Shown here: piece by piece, positions 34,537 through 43,491 of the stretch
Numbering within the stretch: position 1 is the stretch's first letter
Layout: each line of letters begins with the position of its first letter
Source of the DNA: Citrobacter amalonaticus
GTDB lineage: Bacteria; Pseudomonadota; Gammaproteobacteria; Enterobacterales; Enterobacteriaceae
Length of the DNA stretch: 64,000 nt
Assembly (NCBI RefSeq): GCF_001559075.2
Contig: NZ_CP014015.2
Span: 1,178,001-1,242,000, forward strand
Direction of reading: 5' to 3'
The notes under the pieces: generated by a model
Told to the model about the DNA's origin: nothing
Seen by the model: only the letters and a program-made list of their open reading frames with translations
The model's database searches: none
Position numbers and translations under genes: made by a program

Positions 34537-35823
34537 TTACATTACGCCAAAGAATTTCGGCAGGAACAGCGAGATTTCAGGAATATAAGTCACCAGCATC
34601 AGTACCAGGAAAAGCACCGCGTAGAACGGTAGCATCGCCTTCACCACCTGCTCGATCTTCTGTTTACTCACCGCACTGGCAACAAACAGCACCGACCCTA
34701 CCGGCGGCGTGATCAGGCCAATCCCCAGGTTCACCAACATAATCATCCCGAAATGTACCGGGTCAATGCCGAGGGCGTTGGTGACCGGCAGCAGCACAGG
34801 GGTCAGGATCAGAATCAACGGCGCCATGTCCATCAGCGTACCGATCAGCAGCAGCATGATGTTGATGCACATCAGGATGACATATTTGTTTTCTGAGATG
34901 CTGGTAAAGGCTTCGGTAATGCGCATCGGCAACTGCATGTACGTCATGATGGCGCCAAATGCCGCGGCGAAACCGATCAGGATCATCACGATAGTCACCG
35001 TCTTCACCGTGCGATACATCAGCTTCGGCAGTTCAGACCACTTGTAGTCGCGGTAGATAAACATGGTGACAAAGAACGCCCACAGACAAGCGATCGCCGC
35101 CGACTCCGTCGCGGTGAAGATACCAGAAAGGATCCCGCCCATTATGATGACGACCGTCATCAGTCCCCACAGCGTATCGAGAAAGATCTTCAGCGCCTGT
35201 CGGAACGGCACGCGTTCCCCTTTCGGATAGCCGCGCTTATGGGCAAAACCCACGCACATCACCATCAGGGTAAAACTCAGCAACAGTCCTGGCAGGATCC
35301 CGGCAATAAACAGCGCGGCAATCGACACCGTGCCGCCCGTCGCCAGCGAGTAGATCACCGAGTTATGGCTGGGCGGCGTCAGGATGGCCTGCACGGAACC
35401 GCTGGCGGTGACCGCTGCGGCGAAGTCACGCGGATAGCCTTTCTTATCCATTTCGGGGATCATCACCGAACCGATCGATGCGGTATCCGCCACCGACGAT
35501 CCTGAGATCGCGCCAAAGAAGGTCGACGCCACAATGTTCACCAGCGACAGGCCGCCGCGAATGAAGCCAACAAAGATATAGGCGAAGTTCACTAACCGTC
35601 GCGCAATCCCCCCTTCCGCCATAATGGCCCCGGCCAGAATAAAGAACGGGATCGCCAGCAGCGAAAATTTGTTCACACCGTTGGTTAACTGGATCATCAC
35701 CGCTTCGAGCGGGATATCGATATACCACGCCCCGACGATCGCGCTGATCCCCACCGCATACGCTACCGGCACCCCAATCGCCAGCATGATGCCGAGCGTA
35801 AAAACGAGAATAAATGCATCCAT
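34537..35823 (-). CDS. TRAP transporter large permease (DctM)
   Basis: Large membrane subunit of a tripartite ATP-independent periplasmic transporter; it drives substrate uptake with the sodium gradient. 428 aa, the usual length, with about 12 hydrophobic spans. Seen: family signatures GAISGSSVADTASIGSVMIPEM near residue 102 and NLGIGLITPPVG near 365. The last gene of the dctPQM set; the gap to the DctQ gene is 30 bp. Substrate is set by the binding protein and is unknown. Confidence 0.93.
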   Translation of the reverse strand: MDAFILVFTLGIMLAIGVPVAYAVGISAIVGAWYIDIPLEAVMIQLTNGVNKFSLLAIPFFILAGAIMAEGGIARRLVNFAYIFVGFIRGGLSLVNIVASTFFGAISGSSVADTASIGSVMIPEMDKKGYPRDFAAAVTASGSVQAILTPPSHNSVIYSLATGGTVSIAALFIAGILPGLLLSFTLMVMCVGFAHKRGYPKGERVPFRQALKIFLDTLWGLMTVVIIMGGILSGIFTATESAAIACLWAFFVTMFIYRDYKWSELPKLMYRTVKTVTIVMILIGFAAAFGAIMTYMQLPMRITEAFTSISENKYVILMCINIMLLLIGTLMDMAPLILILTPVLLPVTNALGIDPVHFGMIMLVNLGIGLITPPVGSVLFVASAVSKQKIEQVVKAMLPFYAVLFLVLMLVTYIPEISLFLPKFFGVM

Positions 35824-35853
35824 TTGCTTTCCCCTATGAAGTCGGTTCGGTCA

Positions 35854-36363
35854 TCAACTGGTTGAACCCAGCATGACCACGGGACGTTGATACTGAGCGC
35901 CACGGCAGATCTTTTCGATGATGAAAAGCAGCGTGATCGCCGAACCGATAGGGAGCGGAAGATAGTTTTCCCCGGCGGTCAAAATGGGGAATTCCGCCAC
36001 GGGTTGATGCCACAACTCGTAACAGAGCGTCGAACCGTACCAAAGAATAAAAACACTGATCGCCAGCAGCATCAGATCGGCACCAATAAAACAGATCCGG
36101 CGACCCATTTCACCAAGACGATCGGTCACCATGCTGACAGCAATATGCGAACCCGCGCGGTAACTGACCGCCGCACCGATAAAGGTGAACGTTACCATAC
36201 ACAATATGGCGACCGGCTCAGGCCATGACAGTGCACTGTTCATGACATAGCGCGCAAATATCCCAACAGGAATAACCGCCACCATCACCAATAAAGCCAA
36301 CCCGGCAATCCACATTGAAATTCGGTACAGCACATCCATTACCGATGAATAACATTCACCCAT
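35854..36363 (-). CDS. TRAP transporter small permease (DctQ)
   Basis: Small four-span membrane subunit of the same TRAP transporter. 169 aa from the ATG at 36363 (MGECYSSVMDVLYRISMW), which follows GAGGTG on the minus strand. The longer reading (16 more residues) lacks a ribosome site. Seen: hydrophobic spans at about 12-35, 46-70, 85-110 and 125-150 and a DctQ-type SWPEPVAILCM segment. Confidence 0.9.
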   Translation of the reverse strand: MGECYSSVMDVLYRISMWIAGLALLVMVAVIPVGIFARYVMNSALSWPEPVAILCMVTFTFIGAAVSYRAGSHIAVSMVTDRLGEMGRRICFIGADLMLLAISVFILWYGSTLCYELWHQPVAEFPILTAGENYLPLPIGSAITLLFIIEKICRGAQYQRPVVMLGSTS

Positions 36364-36423
36364 AATTATCACCTCGACGAATAACCGATTCAGGCGGATG
36401 ACCTCCGTCACCCGCCTGATGAA

Positions 36424-37401
36424 TTACTTCACATCCTGAATTCGCTTGATCAAATCCTGGTGGTCTTTACCGTATTGATCCCGGACAGGCTGTGTGGCTT
36501 TATAGAAATAGTTCGTATCGATATCATGAAAATTCACACCATTCGCTTTCATCGTTTCCAGTGATTTCGCGTTATATGCTTCCCAGAGCTGACGCTGTTC
36601 CATTTGCGCTTCTTTCGCCAGTTTAATAATTAATTCCTGATCTTCTTTTTTCAGCTTGTCCCACTTGGCTTTTGAAAACAGGAACAGCTCAGGAATAATG
36701 AAATGCTTACTCCAGGTGTAATTTTTGGCAACCGGCAGATAGTTATGTGCGACAAAGGTCGGTGGGTTATTTTCCGTGCCATCGATAACCCCGGTCTGCA
36801 TCCCGCTGAACACCTCACTGGTCCCCATGGCGATCGCATTCGCGCCCATCGCTTTTAAGGTATCGAGCGATACGGGACTGGTCTGAACGCGGATTTTCAT
36901 CCCCTTCAGGTCTTCCGGTTTCACGACCGGATCTTTGGTGATCAGGTTACGCGTTCCGGCATCCATCCAGCCGAGAAACACAAGTCGGGACTGACTGTTC
37001 GCGGTCAGCCTGTCGCCAATTTCCTGACCAATTGCCCCGTCCAGAACCTTGTGCAGGTGATCTTCATCGCGGAAGATATAGGGCAGCGTAAAGACGTTAA
37101 TCTCTGGCAATATTGCGGCAACCGGAGACATCGATACGCGGATAATATCAATCGCCCCCAGTTGCGCCTGTTCAATCATCTGCTTTTCATCGCCCAGCAC
37201 ACCGCCCGGGAAGGTTTTAATATCCAGACGTCCGTCGGTAGCGGCGCTGAGTTTTTCGCCCATATGCTTCACAGCAACCACGTTCGGATAATCAGCCGGA
37301 TGGACATCTGCCGCACGCAGCGTTTGCGCAGACGCCGCCTGCGCTGCCAGTACTAAAGCAGTACCCATGCACAGGTTTAACAAGGTTTTGGTCAGTTTCA
37401 T
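36424..37401 (-). CDS. TRAP transporter substrate-binding protein (DctP)
   Basis: Periplasmic binding protein that gives the TRAP system its specificity. Seen: a Sec signal peptide (residues 1-25, cleavage after ASA), the conserved carboxylate-binding arginine R171 in MKIRVQ, and N211 in GTENNPPTF, a pattern I associate with sugar-acid binders among DctP proteins. 325 aa. First gene of the operon; the start follows GGAGATGG. No catabolic genes or regulator flank the operon, so the ligand, probably an organic or sugar acid, is an inference. Confidence 0.92.
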   Translation of the reverse strand: MKLTKTLLNLCMGTALVLAAQAASAQTLRAADVHPADYPNVVAVKHMGEKLSAATDGRLDIKTFPGGVLGDEKQMIEQAQLGAIDIIRVSMSPVAAILPEINVFTLPYIFRDEDHLHKVLDGAIGQEIGDRLTANSQSRLVFLGWMDAGTRNLITKDPVVKPEDLKGMKIRVQTSPVSLDTLKAMGANAIAMGTSEVFSGMQTGVIDGTENNPPTFVAHNYLPVAKNYTWSKHFIIPELFLFSKAKWDKLKKEDQELIIKLAKEAQMEQRQLWEAYNAKSLETMKANGVNFHDIDTNYFYKATQPVRDQYGKDHQDLIKRIQDVK

Positions 37402-37720
37402 TTTTCCATCTCCAGAGGTTTATAATTTTCATTAATACAAACGACTTGCAGGATAGAGGGCCGCCTTAATTAAAAGGGACAGTAAGGAATGACATTGCCC
37501 AGACAGACTCGTCGGTGTAACAAAGTATTACGATGATTATGTTCACAAAATGACGATGGATGGAATTTTTTTTAGCACGCTGTTTCATTTTTGCAATGAA
37601 GGTCTTTTTCCTGGAAAAAAGATGTCCTGAAGCGGGCTTAAATTGTGATCGACCACACCTCTTTGGTTTTTCAAAAAAAATAAAACACGACGGAGGGAAG
37701 AATATATTCTTGCTTGATGA
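37402..37720. other. Upstream region of the TRAP operon
   Basis: About 320 bp between the TRAP operon and the mgtA terminator, AT-rich, without a supported gene. It should hold the TRAP promoter. On the minus strand tgtgaacataatcatc near 37537-37552 is a weak CRP-like match (one good half-site). I see no palindrome good enough to name a specific regulator. Confidence 0.45.
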
Positions 37721-37749
37721 AAAAGAAAATGGCTGCCGAAGCAGCCATT
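37721..37749 (-). terminator. Intrinsic terminator of mgtA
   Basis: A perfect 9-bp stem aatggctgc/gcagccatt. Read on the minus strand it has a TTCG tetraloop and is followed by TTTCTTTTTC. It lies 8 bp after the mgtA stop and isolates the TRAP operon from mgtA transcription. Confidence 0.9.
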
Positions 37750-37757
37750 ATTTTCGA

Positions 37758-40466
37758 TTACTGCCAGCCGTATCGGCGGCTATAGAACCCTTTTACCAGT
37801 TGCGTTAACGTCATATATCCCACCAGAATCGCTACCAGCCACGGGAAATAACTCAGCGGTAACGCCTGCAATTGCAGATAACCTGCCAGCGGTGAGAACG
37901 GCAGCGCAATTCCCACGACCATCACTACCAGCGTCATCAGCATCAGCGGCCAGGCGGCGCGACTCTGAATGAACGGCACGCGGCGCGTACGAATCATATG
38001 CACAATCAGCGTTTGCGACAGCAGCCCGACCACAAACCAGCCTGACTGGAACAGCGTTTGCGCTTCCGGCACATTGGCGTGGAATACCCACCACATCAGG
38101 CAGAACGTCAGAATGTCGAAGATCGAGCTGATCGGGCCAAAGAAGAGCATAAAACGGCCCAGATCCGCCGGATTCCAGCGCTGTGGTTTCTGGATCTGCT
38201 CATCATCAACGTTATCAAACGGGATCGCCACCTGGGATACATCGTACAGCAGGTTCTGAATCAGCAAGTGCAGCGGCAACATAGGCAGGAACGGCAAAAA
38301 AGCGCTCGCCACCAGCACACTAAAGACGTTACCAAAGTTAGAACTGGCGGTCATTTTGATGTACTTCAGCATATTGGAGAACGTACGACGCCCTTCAATC
38401 ACGCCTTCTTCCAGCACCATCAGGCTCTTTTCCAGCAGGATAATATCGGCCGCTTCGCGGGCGATATCGACCGCTCCATCCACCGAAATGCCAATATCCG
38501 CCGCACGTAGCGCTGGCGCGTCGTTAATGCCATCGCCCATAAAGCCCACTACGTGTCCTTCACGTCTGAGGAGGCGGACGATCCGCTCTTTATGCATCGG
38601 CGTCAGGCGTGCGAACAGCGTGGTATGCTGAGCCAACGCGGCCAGCGCGTCGTCGCTCATGCCTTCGATCTCATTCCCGACAATGACCTCTCCGGCGTCC
38701 AGGCCTACCTCATGACACACTTTCGCTGCGACCAGTTCGCTGTCGCCGGTCAGGATCTTCACGGTGATGCCACTGGCTTTCAGCGCTTTCAGAGCAGGTG
38801 CGGTCGTTTCCTTCGGCGGATCGAGGAAGGCAATGTAACCTTCAAGGATCAGATCGGATTCATCAATACGCTGGTAATCCCCTTCCCGCGCCGGCAGGTA
38901 TTTGGTCGCCACGGCGACCACGCGCAGCCCCTGACGGTTCAGCGTATCGGTCACGCGTTTCACCCGGCGCAGCATGTTGTCATCCAGCGGCACAATTTCG
39001 CCGTTATGACGTACTTGCGTACAGACGCTGATGATCTCCTGTAACGCGCCTTTACATACCAGCTGATGCACATCCGTCTCTTCTGCCACCACTACCGACA
39101 TCCGGCGGCGCTCAAAATCAAACGGAATCTCATCAATTTTCTGCCAGCGGGCAGACAATGTGCGTGCGGAGCCTTCATCAACACCTTCCAACACGGCGGT
39201 ATCCAGCAGGTTTTTCAGCCCGGTCTGGTAATGGCTGTTCAGCCATGCCGCGTGCAGAACGCGTTCACTGGGCTTACCGGAGATATCCGTATGATTTTCC
39301 AGCACGATTTTGTCCTGGGTCAGCGTGCCGGTTTTATCGGTGCACAGAACGTCCATCGCGCCGAAGTTCTGAATGGCATCCAGATGTTTGACGATCACTT
39401 TTTGCTTCGACAGTTTTACCGCGCCGCGTGCCAGCGTCGAGGTGACAATCATCGGCAGCATTTCCGGCGTCAGGCCTACGGCGACGGAGAGCGCAAACAG
39501 CGCCGCTTCCCACCAGTCACCTTTGGTGTAACCATTAATGAGCAGCACCACTGGCGCCATCACCAGCATAAAGCGGATCAACAGCATACTGACGCGACTG
39601 ATGCCCTTCTGGAACGCGTTTTGCTCGCTTTCTTGTTCGCTGACGCGCCCCGCCAGTTGACCAAACCAGGTATGCGCGCCAGTGGCGATGACCATCGCCT
39701 GCGCCGTGCCACTCACTACGTTAGTCCCCATAAAGCACAGGGTGTCGCGTTCAAGCGGGTTGCTTTGGCTGGCGTCGCGGGTGTGCGCCACTTTCTCCAC
39801 AGGCAGCGATTCGCCGGTTAACGACGCCTGAGCGACAAACAGGTCTCGCGCCTGAATGACCCGCAGATCGGCCGGGATCATGTCCCCCGCCGACAGCTTG
39901 ATGATGTCGCCGGGTACCAGCTGATCGATAGGCAGTTCCACCCAGCCATTTTCCCCTTTCTCATTGATGACCCGCAGCACCGTCGCGGTATTGCTGACCA
40001 TCGCTTTCAGCGCGTCTGCCGCTTTGGTGGAACGCGCTTCCTGGACAAAGTTAAGCAGCGTGGAAATCACCACCATCAGGGCGATCACCCCGGCGGCAAA
40101 CAGATCTTCCGTGGCATACGAGATCGCGCCCAGAAGAGTCAGCAAGATATTGAACGGGTTGCGATAACAGACCCACAGATGCTTCCACCACGGTGACGGT
40201 TTCTGGGTCGGCAGAAGGTTTTCACCGTATTGTTCGCGGGCGGCGTTCACTTCTGCCGCATTGAGTCCTTCCGGATGCGCATTAAACGTTTTCCATAGCG
40301 TCTTTTCATCCATCACGGCGACTTTCAGGCAGTGTTCGCTCAGTGAAGAAGGCATCGGGGTGCTGGCAATCGACTGTGCATTAGGCAATGGATCGCGGTG
40401 CACCAGGCGATCGGGCAGATGGCGGCCAAGCCGGGCAAACAGCTGGCGAGTGATATTTTTAAACAT
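37758..40466 (-). CDS. mgtA: Magnesium-importing P-type ATPase MgtA
   Basis: P3B-type ATPase in the inner membrane that imports Mg2+ when it is scarce. Seen: the phosphorylated aspartate D377 in CTDKTGTLT, the TGES actuator motif, the hinge GDGINDAPALR, and about ten membrane spans with the C-terminal group at residues 700-890. 902 aa, a few residues longer than E. coli MgtA at the N-terminus. A long leader with mgtL and a PhoP-type promoter lie upstream, so regulation by PhoPQ and the leader is expected. Confidence 0.98.
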   Translation of the reverse strand: MFKNITRQLFARLGRHLPDRLVHRDPLPNAQSIASTPMPSSLSEHCLKVAVMDEKTLWKTFNAHPEGLNAAEVNAAREQYGENLLPTQKPSPWWKHLWVCYRNPFNILLTLLGAISYATEDLFAAGVIALMVVISTLLNFVQEARSTKAADALKAMVSNTATVLRVINEKGENGWVELPIDQLVPGDIIKLSAGDMIPADLRVIQARDLFVAQASLTGESLPVEKVAHTRDASQSNPLERDTLCFMGTNVVSGTAQAMVIATGAHTWFGQLAGRVSEQESEQNAFQKGISRVSMLLIRFMLVMAPVVLLINGYTKGDWWEAALFALSVAVGLTPEMLPMIVTSTLARGAVKLSKQKVIVKHLDAIQNFGAMDVLCTDKTGTLTQDKIVLENHTDISGKPSERVLHAAWLNSHYQTGLKNLLDTAVLEGVDEGSARTLSARWQKIDEIPFDFERRRMSVVVAEETDVHQLVCKGALQEIISVCTQVRHNGEIVPLDDNMLRRVKRVTDTLNRQGLRVVAVATKYLPAREGDYQRIDESDLILEGYIAFLDPPKETTAPALKALKASGITVKILTGDSELVAAKVCHEVGLDAGEVIVGNEIEGMSDDALAALAQHTTLFARLTPMHKERIVRLLRREGHVVGFMGDGINDAPALRAADIGISVDGAVDIAREAADIILLEKSLMVLEEGVIEGRRTFSNMLKYIKMTASSNFGNVFSVLVASAFLPFLPMLPLHLLIQNLLYDVSQVAIPFDNVDDEQIQKPQRWNPADLGRFMLFFGPISSIFDILTFCLMWWVFHANVPEAQTLFQSGWFVVGLLSQTLIVHMIRTRRVPFIQSRAAWPLMLMTLVVMVVGIALPFSPLAGYLQLQALPLSYFPWLVAILVGYMTLTQLVKGFYSRRYGWQ

Positions 40467-40733
40467 AGGCAGTCCCTCCGCGCCAACAAGACGGGCGCAG
40501 AAATATCCTTCAGGCGTGGCAAAGCCTTACCTGACAGGTAACATAATTTTTAAACAGGGACGTTAATGCGTCACTGTCTTACATCACCGGTAAGACAGCG
40601 AAAGGCAGGCTTACCGGAAAGCGCGTATTCTCCATTTCGGGAGAGGGGTGGGATCGGGATCCATAAAGCCTCCGGTAATTGAATGAGTTAGCCCACAGAT
40701 TATAAGTTGTAGATCATAATATTTGTGGCATTT
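40467..40733 (-). promoter_or_regulatory. mgtA 5' leader (Mg2+-responsive riboswitch region)
   Basis: The stretch from the predicted start point to the mgtA ATG is about 267 nt, close to the length of the E. coli and Salmonella mgtA leaders. It contains mgtL and several inverted repeats, e.g. ttaccggtgatgtaagac downstream of mgtL. The known leaders sense Mg2+ through alternative folding and mgtL translation. The assignment here rests on position, length and mgtL. Confidence 0.8.
40611..40664 (-). CDS. mgtL: mgtA leader peptide MgtL
   Basis: A 17-codon ORF too short for routine gene calls: MDPDPTPLPKWRIRAFR, preceded by a strong GGAGG with 4-nt spacing. It is proline-rich and alternates acidic residues with proline at the start, like E. 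coli and Salmonella MgtL. Ribosome stalling or destabilisation on the acidic/proline codons at low Mg2+, or shortage of proline, would allow mgtA transcription to proceed. Confidence 0.92.
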   Translation of the reverse strand: MDPDPTPLPKWRIRAFR

Positions 40734-40741
40734 ATGGCGTT

Positions 40742-40776
40742 ATAATAACCCCCGGCAATTAAACAAAACATATACA
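40742..40776 (-). promoter_or_regulatory. PhoP-dependent mgtA promoter
   Basis: Read on the minus strand: direct repeat TGTATA-N5-TGTTTA (40776-40760), a PhoP box with one mismatch, then 12 bp, then a TATTAT -10 element (40747-40742). The box takes the place of a -35, as in the known mgtA promoter. Confidence 0.8.
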
Positions 40777-40932
40777 CAAAATCATTCAGTTCGCATCCCG
40801 GCAGAAAATGAACGACGCCAACGCAGAGACAGCGTGAAGGATGACGTGTATAAACCAGACTTTGCCCATTGAGGTTTCTCTAAGTAAAGTTACCCTCTTA
40901 TCATCTTTTGTTGCGTACCACGGGAAAACAGG

Positions 40933-41880
40933 ATGCAAAATCGGCTGACTATCAAAGACATCGCCCGCTTAAGCGGCGTGGGGAAATCCACCGTTTCCCG
41001 TGTGCTGAACAACGAAAGCGGCGTCAGTGAACGGACTCGCGAGCGTGTCGAAGCCGTGATGAATCAGCACGGATTTTCTCCCTCCCGTTCAGCCCGCGCC
41101 ATGCGTGGTCAGAGCGATAAAGTGGTCGCCATCATTGTGACCCGTCTCGACTCCCTGTCGGAAAACCTTGCCGTACAGACGATGCTGCCGGTGTTTTATG
41201 AGCAGGGCTACGATCCGATCATGATGGAAAGTCAGTTTTCCCCGGAAAAAGTCGAAGAACACTTGGGTATGCTGAAACGCCGCAACATCGACGGCGTGGT
41301 GCTGTTCGGTTTTACCGGCATCACGGACGCGATGATCGCCCCGTGGCAGGCATCGCTGGTGCTGCTGGCCCGTGACGCGAAAGGCTTTGCCTCCGTCTGC
41401 TACGACGACGACGGGGCGATTAAAATCCTGATGCAGCGCCTGTACGATCAGGGACATCGCAACATCAGCTTTCTCGGTGTGCCGCACAGTGACGTCACCA
41501 CCGGGAAGCGCCGCCATGACGCCTATCTCGCGTTTTGCAAACAGCATAAGTTACATCCCATCGCGGCCCTGCCGGGTCTGGCGATGAAGCAAGGCTATGA
41601 GCATGCCGCGAGCGTCATTACACCAGACACGACCGCGCTGGTCTGCGCCACGGATACTCTCGCGCTCGGTGCCAGTAAGTATTTACAGGAGCAGCGGGTC
41701 GATAACCTGCAACTGGCGAGCGTCGGTAATACGCCGCTGATGAAATTCCTGCATCCGGAGATCGTCACGGTCGATCCCGGCTATGCCGAAGCCGGACGCC
41801 AGGCGGCGGCCCAGTTGATCGAGCAGATCAACGGACGCAGCGATCTGCGCCAGATCGTCATTCCTTCCACCCTTTCCTGA
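40933..41880 (+). CDS. treR: Trehalose operon repressor TreR (LacI family)
   Basis: Represses treBC; the inducer is trehalose 6-phosphate. Seen: N-terminal LacI helix-turn-helix at about residues 4-27 (LTIKDIARLSGVGKSTVSRV), then the periplasmic-binding-like effector domain. 315 aa as in E. coli. The gene is upstream of treB in the same orientation but separated by a promoter region with a palindromic operator, so it is probably transcribed on its own. Confidence 0.96.
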   Translation: MQNRLTIKDIARLSGVGKSTVSRVLNNESGVSERTRERVEAVMNQHGFSPSRSARAMRGQSDKVVAIIVTRLDSLSENLAVQTMLPVFYEQGYDPIMMESQFSPEKVEEHLGMLKRRNIDGVVLFGFTGITDAMIAPWQASLVLLARDAKGFASVCYDDDGAIKILMQRLYDQGHRNISFLGVPHSDVTTGKRRHDAYLAFCKQHKLHPIAALPGLAMKQGYEHAASVITPDTTALVCATDTLALGASKYLQEQRVDNLQLASVGNTPLMKFLHPEIVTVDPGYAEAGRQAAAQLIEQINGRSDLRQIVIPSTLS

Positions 41881-41931
41881 GTCATTGCCGAACGCTTTCT
41901 GAACGATAATTTGTGATCTTCGCTGCGTTTC

Positions 41932-41943
41932 GGGAACGTTCCC
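41932..41943. promoter_or_regulatory. TreR operator and treB promoter region
   Basis: A perfect 12-bp palindrome gggaacgttccc lies 80 bp before treB. A TATACT -10-like sequence is at 41966-41971 with no good -35, which suits an activator-dependent promoter. A TGTGA half-site at 41912-41916 could be part of a CRP site. Confidence 0.82.
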
Positions 41944-42022
41944 ATTTTTAAATTTTTATCCCGGATATACTCTGTGCCCATCGCATAACCCCCCTTTTTC
42001 ACAGTCATCGCCACGAGGCTTC

Positions 42023-43444
42023 ATGATGAGCAAAGTTAAACAAGCGGATATTGACCGGCTGATAGAGCTGGTAGGCGGGCGAGAGAATATCGCCACAGTG
42101 AGTCACTGTATTACGCGCCTGCGCTTTGTGCTGAATCAGCCAGCAAACGCCAGACCGAAAGAAATTGAAGCCTTACCGATGGTCAAAGGCTGCTTTACCA
42201 ACGCCGGTCAGTTCCAGGTGGTGATTGGCACCGAGGTTGGCGATTATTACAAGGCGCTGCTGGCCACCACCGGGCAGTCGCACGCCGATAAAGAGCAGGC
42301 GAAAAAAGTGGCTCGTCAGAACATGAAATGGCATGAGCAACTGATCTCCCACTTCGCTGAAATCTTCTTTCCGCTGCTGCCGGCGCTGATCAGCGGAGGC
42401 TTGATCTTAGGTTTCCGCAACGTCATTGGCGACCTGCCAATGAGCAACGGCCAGACGCTGGCGCAGATGTATCCGGCGCTGAAAACGGTCTATGACTTCC
42501 TGTGGCTGATTGGCGAAGCCATCTTCTTCTATCTGCCAGTGGGCATCTGCTGGTCGGCGGTGAAAAAAATGGGCGGCACGCCGATCCTTGGTATCGTGCT
42601 TGGCGTCACGCTGGTATCGCCACAGTTGATGAACGCGTATCTGCTGGGGCAACAAATACCGGAAGTATGGAACTTCGGCCTGTTCACCATCGCGAAAGTG
42701 GGCTATCAGGCCCAGGTCATTCCGGCACTGCTGGCTGGCCTGGCACTGGGCGTGATTGAAACTCGCCTGAAACGCATCGTGCCGGATTATCTGTATCTCG
42801 TTGTGGTGCCAGTGTGTTCATTGATCCTCGCGGTTTTCCTCGCTCATGCGCTGATCGGTCCGTTTGGCCGCTTGATTGGCGACGGTGTGGCCTTTGCGGT
42901 TCGCCATCTGATGACCGGTAGCTTCGCGCCGGTTGGTGCCGCGCTGTTTGGCTTCCTGTACGCGCCGCTGGTGATTACCGGCGTGCACCAGACCACGCTC
43001 GCCATCGACATGCAGATGATCCAGAGCATGGGCGGAACGCCGGTATGGCCGCTGATTGCCCTTTCCAACATCGCACAGGCGTCTGCGGTGGTAGGCATTA
43101 TTATCGCCAGCCGTAAACAGAACGAACGTGAGATCTCCGTTCCTGCCGCGATCTCCGCCTATCTCGGGGTCACTGAGCCGGCAATGTACGGTATCAACCT
43201 GAAATACCGCTTCCCGATGCTCTGCGCGATGATCGGCTCCGGTCTCGCCGGTCTGCTCTGCGGCCTGTACGGGGTGATGGCGAACGGTATCGGTGTCGGC
43301 GGTTTGCCGGGCATCCTTTCCATCCAACCGACTTACTGGCAGGTGTACGCCGTCGCGATGGCGATCGCCATTGTCATCCCGATCGTGCTGACCTCCATGG
43401 TCTACCAGCGTAAATACCGTCAGGGCACGTTACAGATTGTCTGA
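42023..43444 (+). CDS. treB: PTS trehalose-specific EIIBC component
   Basis: Phosphorylates trehalose to trehalose 6-phosphate during uptake, using EIIA-Glc as its EIIA. Seen: an N-terminal IIB domain with the phospho-cysteine C28 in SHCITRLRF, then a IIC domain of about 10 spans from residue 110 with a GVTEPAMYGINL motif. 473 aa as in E. coli. It forms an operon with treC, separated by 47 bp with a hairpin. Confidence 0.97.
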   Translation: MMSKVKQADIDRLIELVGGRENIATVSHCITRLRFVLNQPANARPKEIEALPMVKGCFTNAGQFQVVIGTEVGDYYKALLATTGQSHADKEQAKKVARQNMKWHEQLISHFAEIFFPLLPALISGGLILGFRNVIGDLPMSNGQTLAQMYPALKTVYDFLWLIGEAIFFYLPVGICWSAVKKMGGTPILGIVLGVTLVSPQLMNAYLLGQQIPEVWNFGLFTIAKVGYQAQVIPALLAGLALGVIETRLKRIVPDYLYLVVVPVCSLILAVFLAHALIGPFGRLIGDGVAFAVRHLMTGSFAPVGAALFGFLYAPLVITGVHQTTLAIDMQMIQSMGGTPVWPLIALSNIAQASAVVGIIIASRKQNEREISVPAAISAYLGVTEPAMYGINLKYRFPMLCAMIGSGLAGLLCGLYGVMANGIGVGGLPGILSIQPTYWQVYAVAMAIAIVIPIVLTSMVYQRKYRQGTLQIV

Positions 43445-43452
43445 TTTTATTC

Positions 43453-43470
43453 GGGGCGCACTTGCGCCCC
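43453..43470 (+). repeat. GC-rich hairpin between treB and treC
   Basis: A 7-bp stem ggggcgc/gcgcccc with a 4-base loop and no U-tract. It is probably an mRNA-stability or processing element that sets the ratio of permease to hydrolase rather than a terminator. Confidence 0.6.
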
Positions 43471-43491
43471 TCGCATAACCAGGAATTGACT

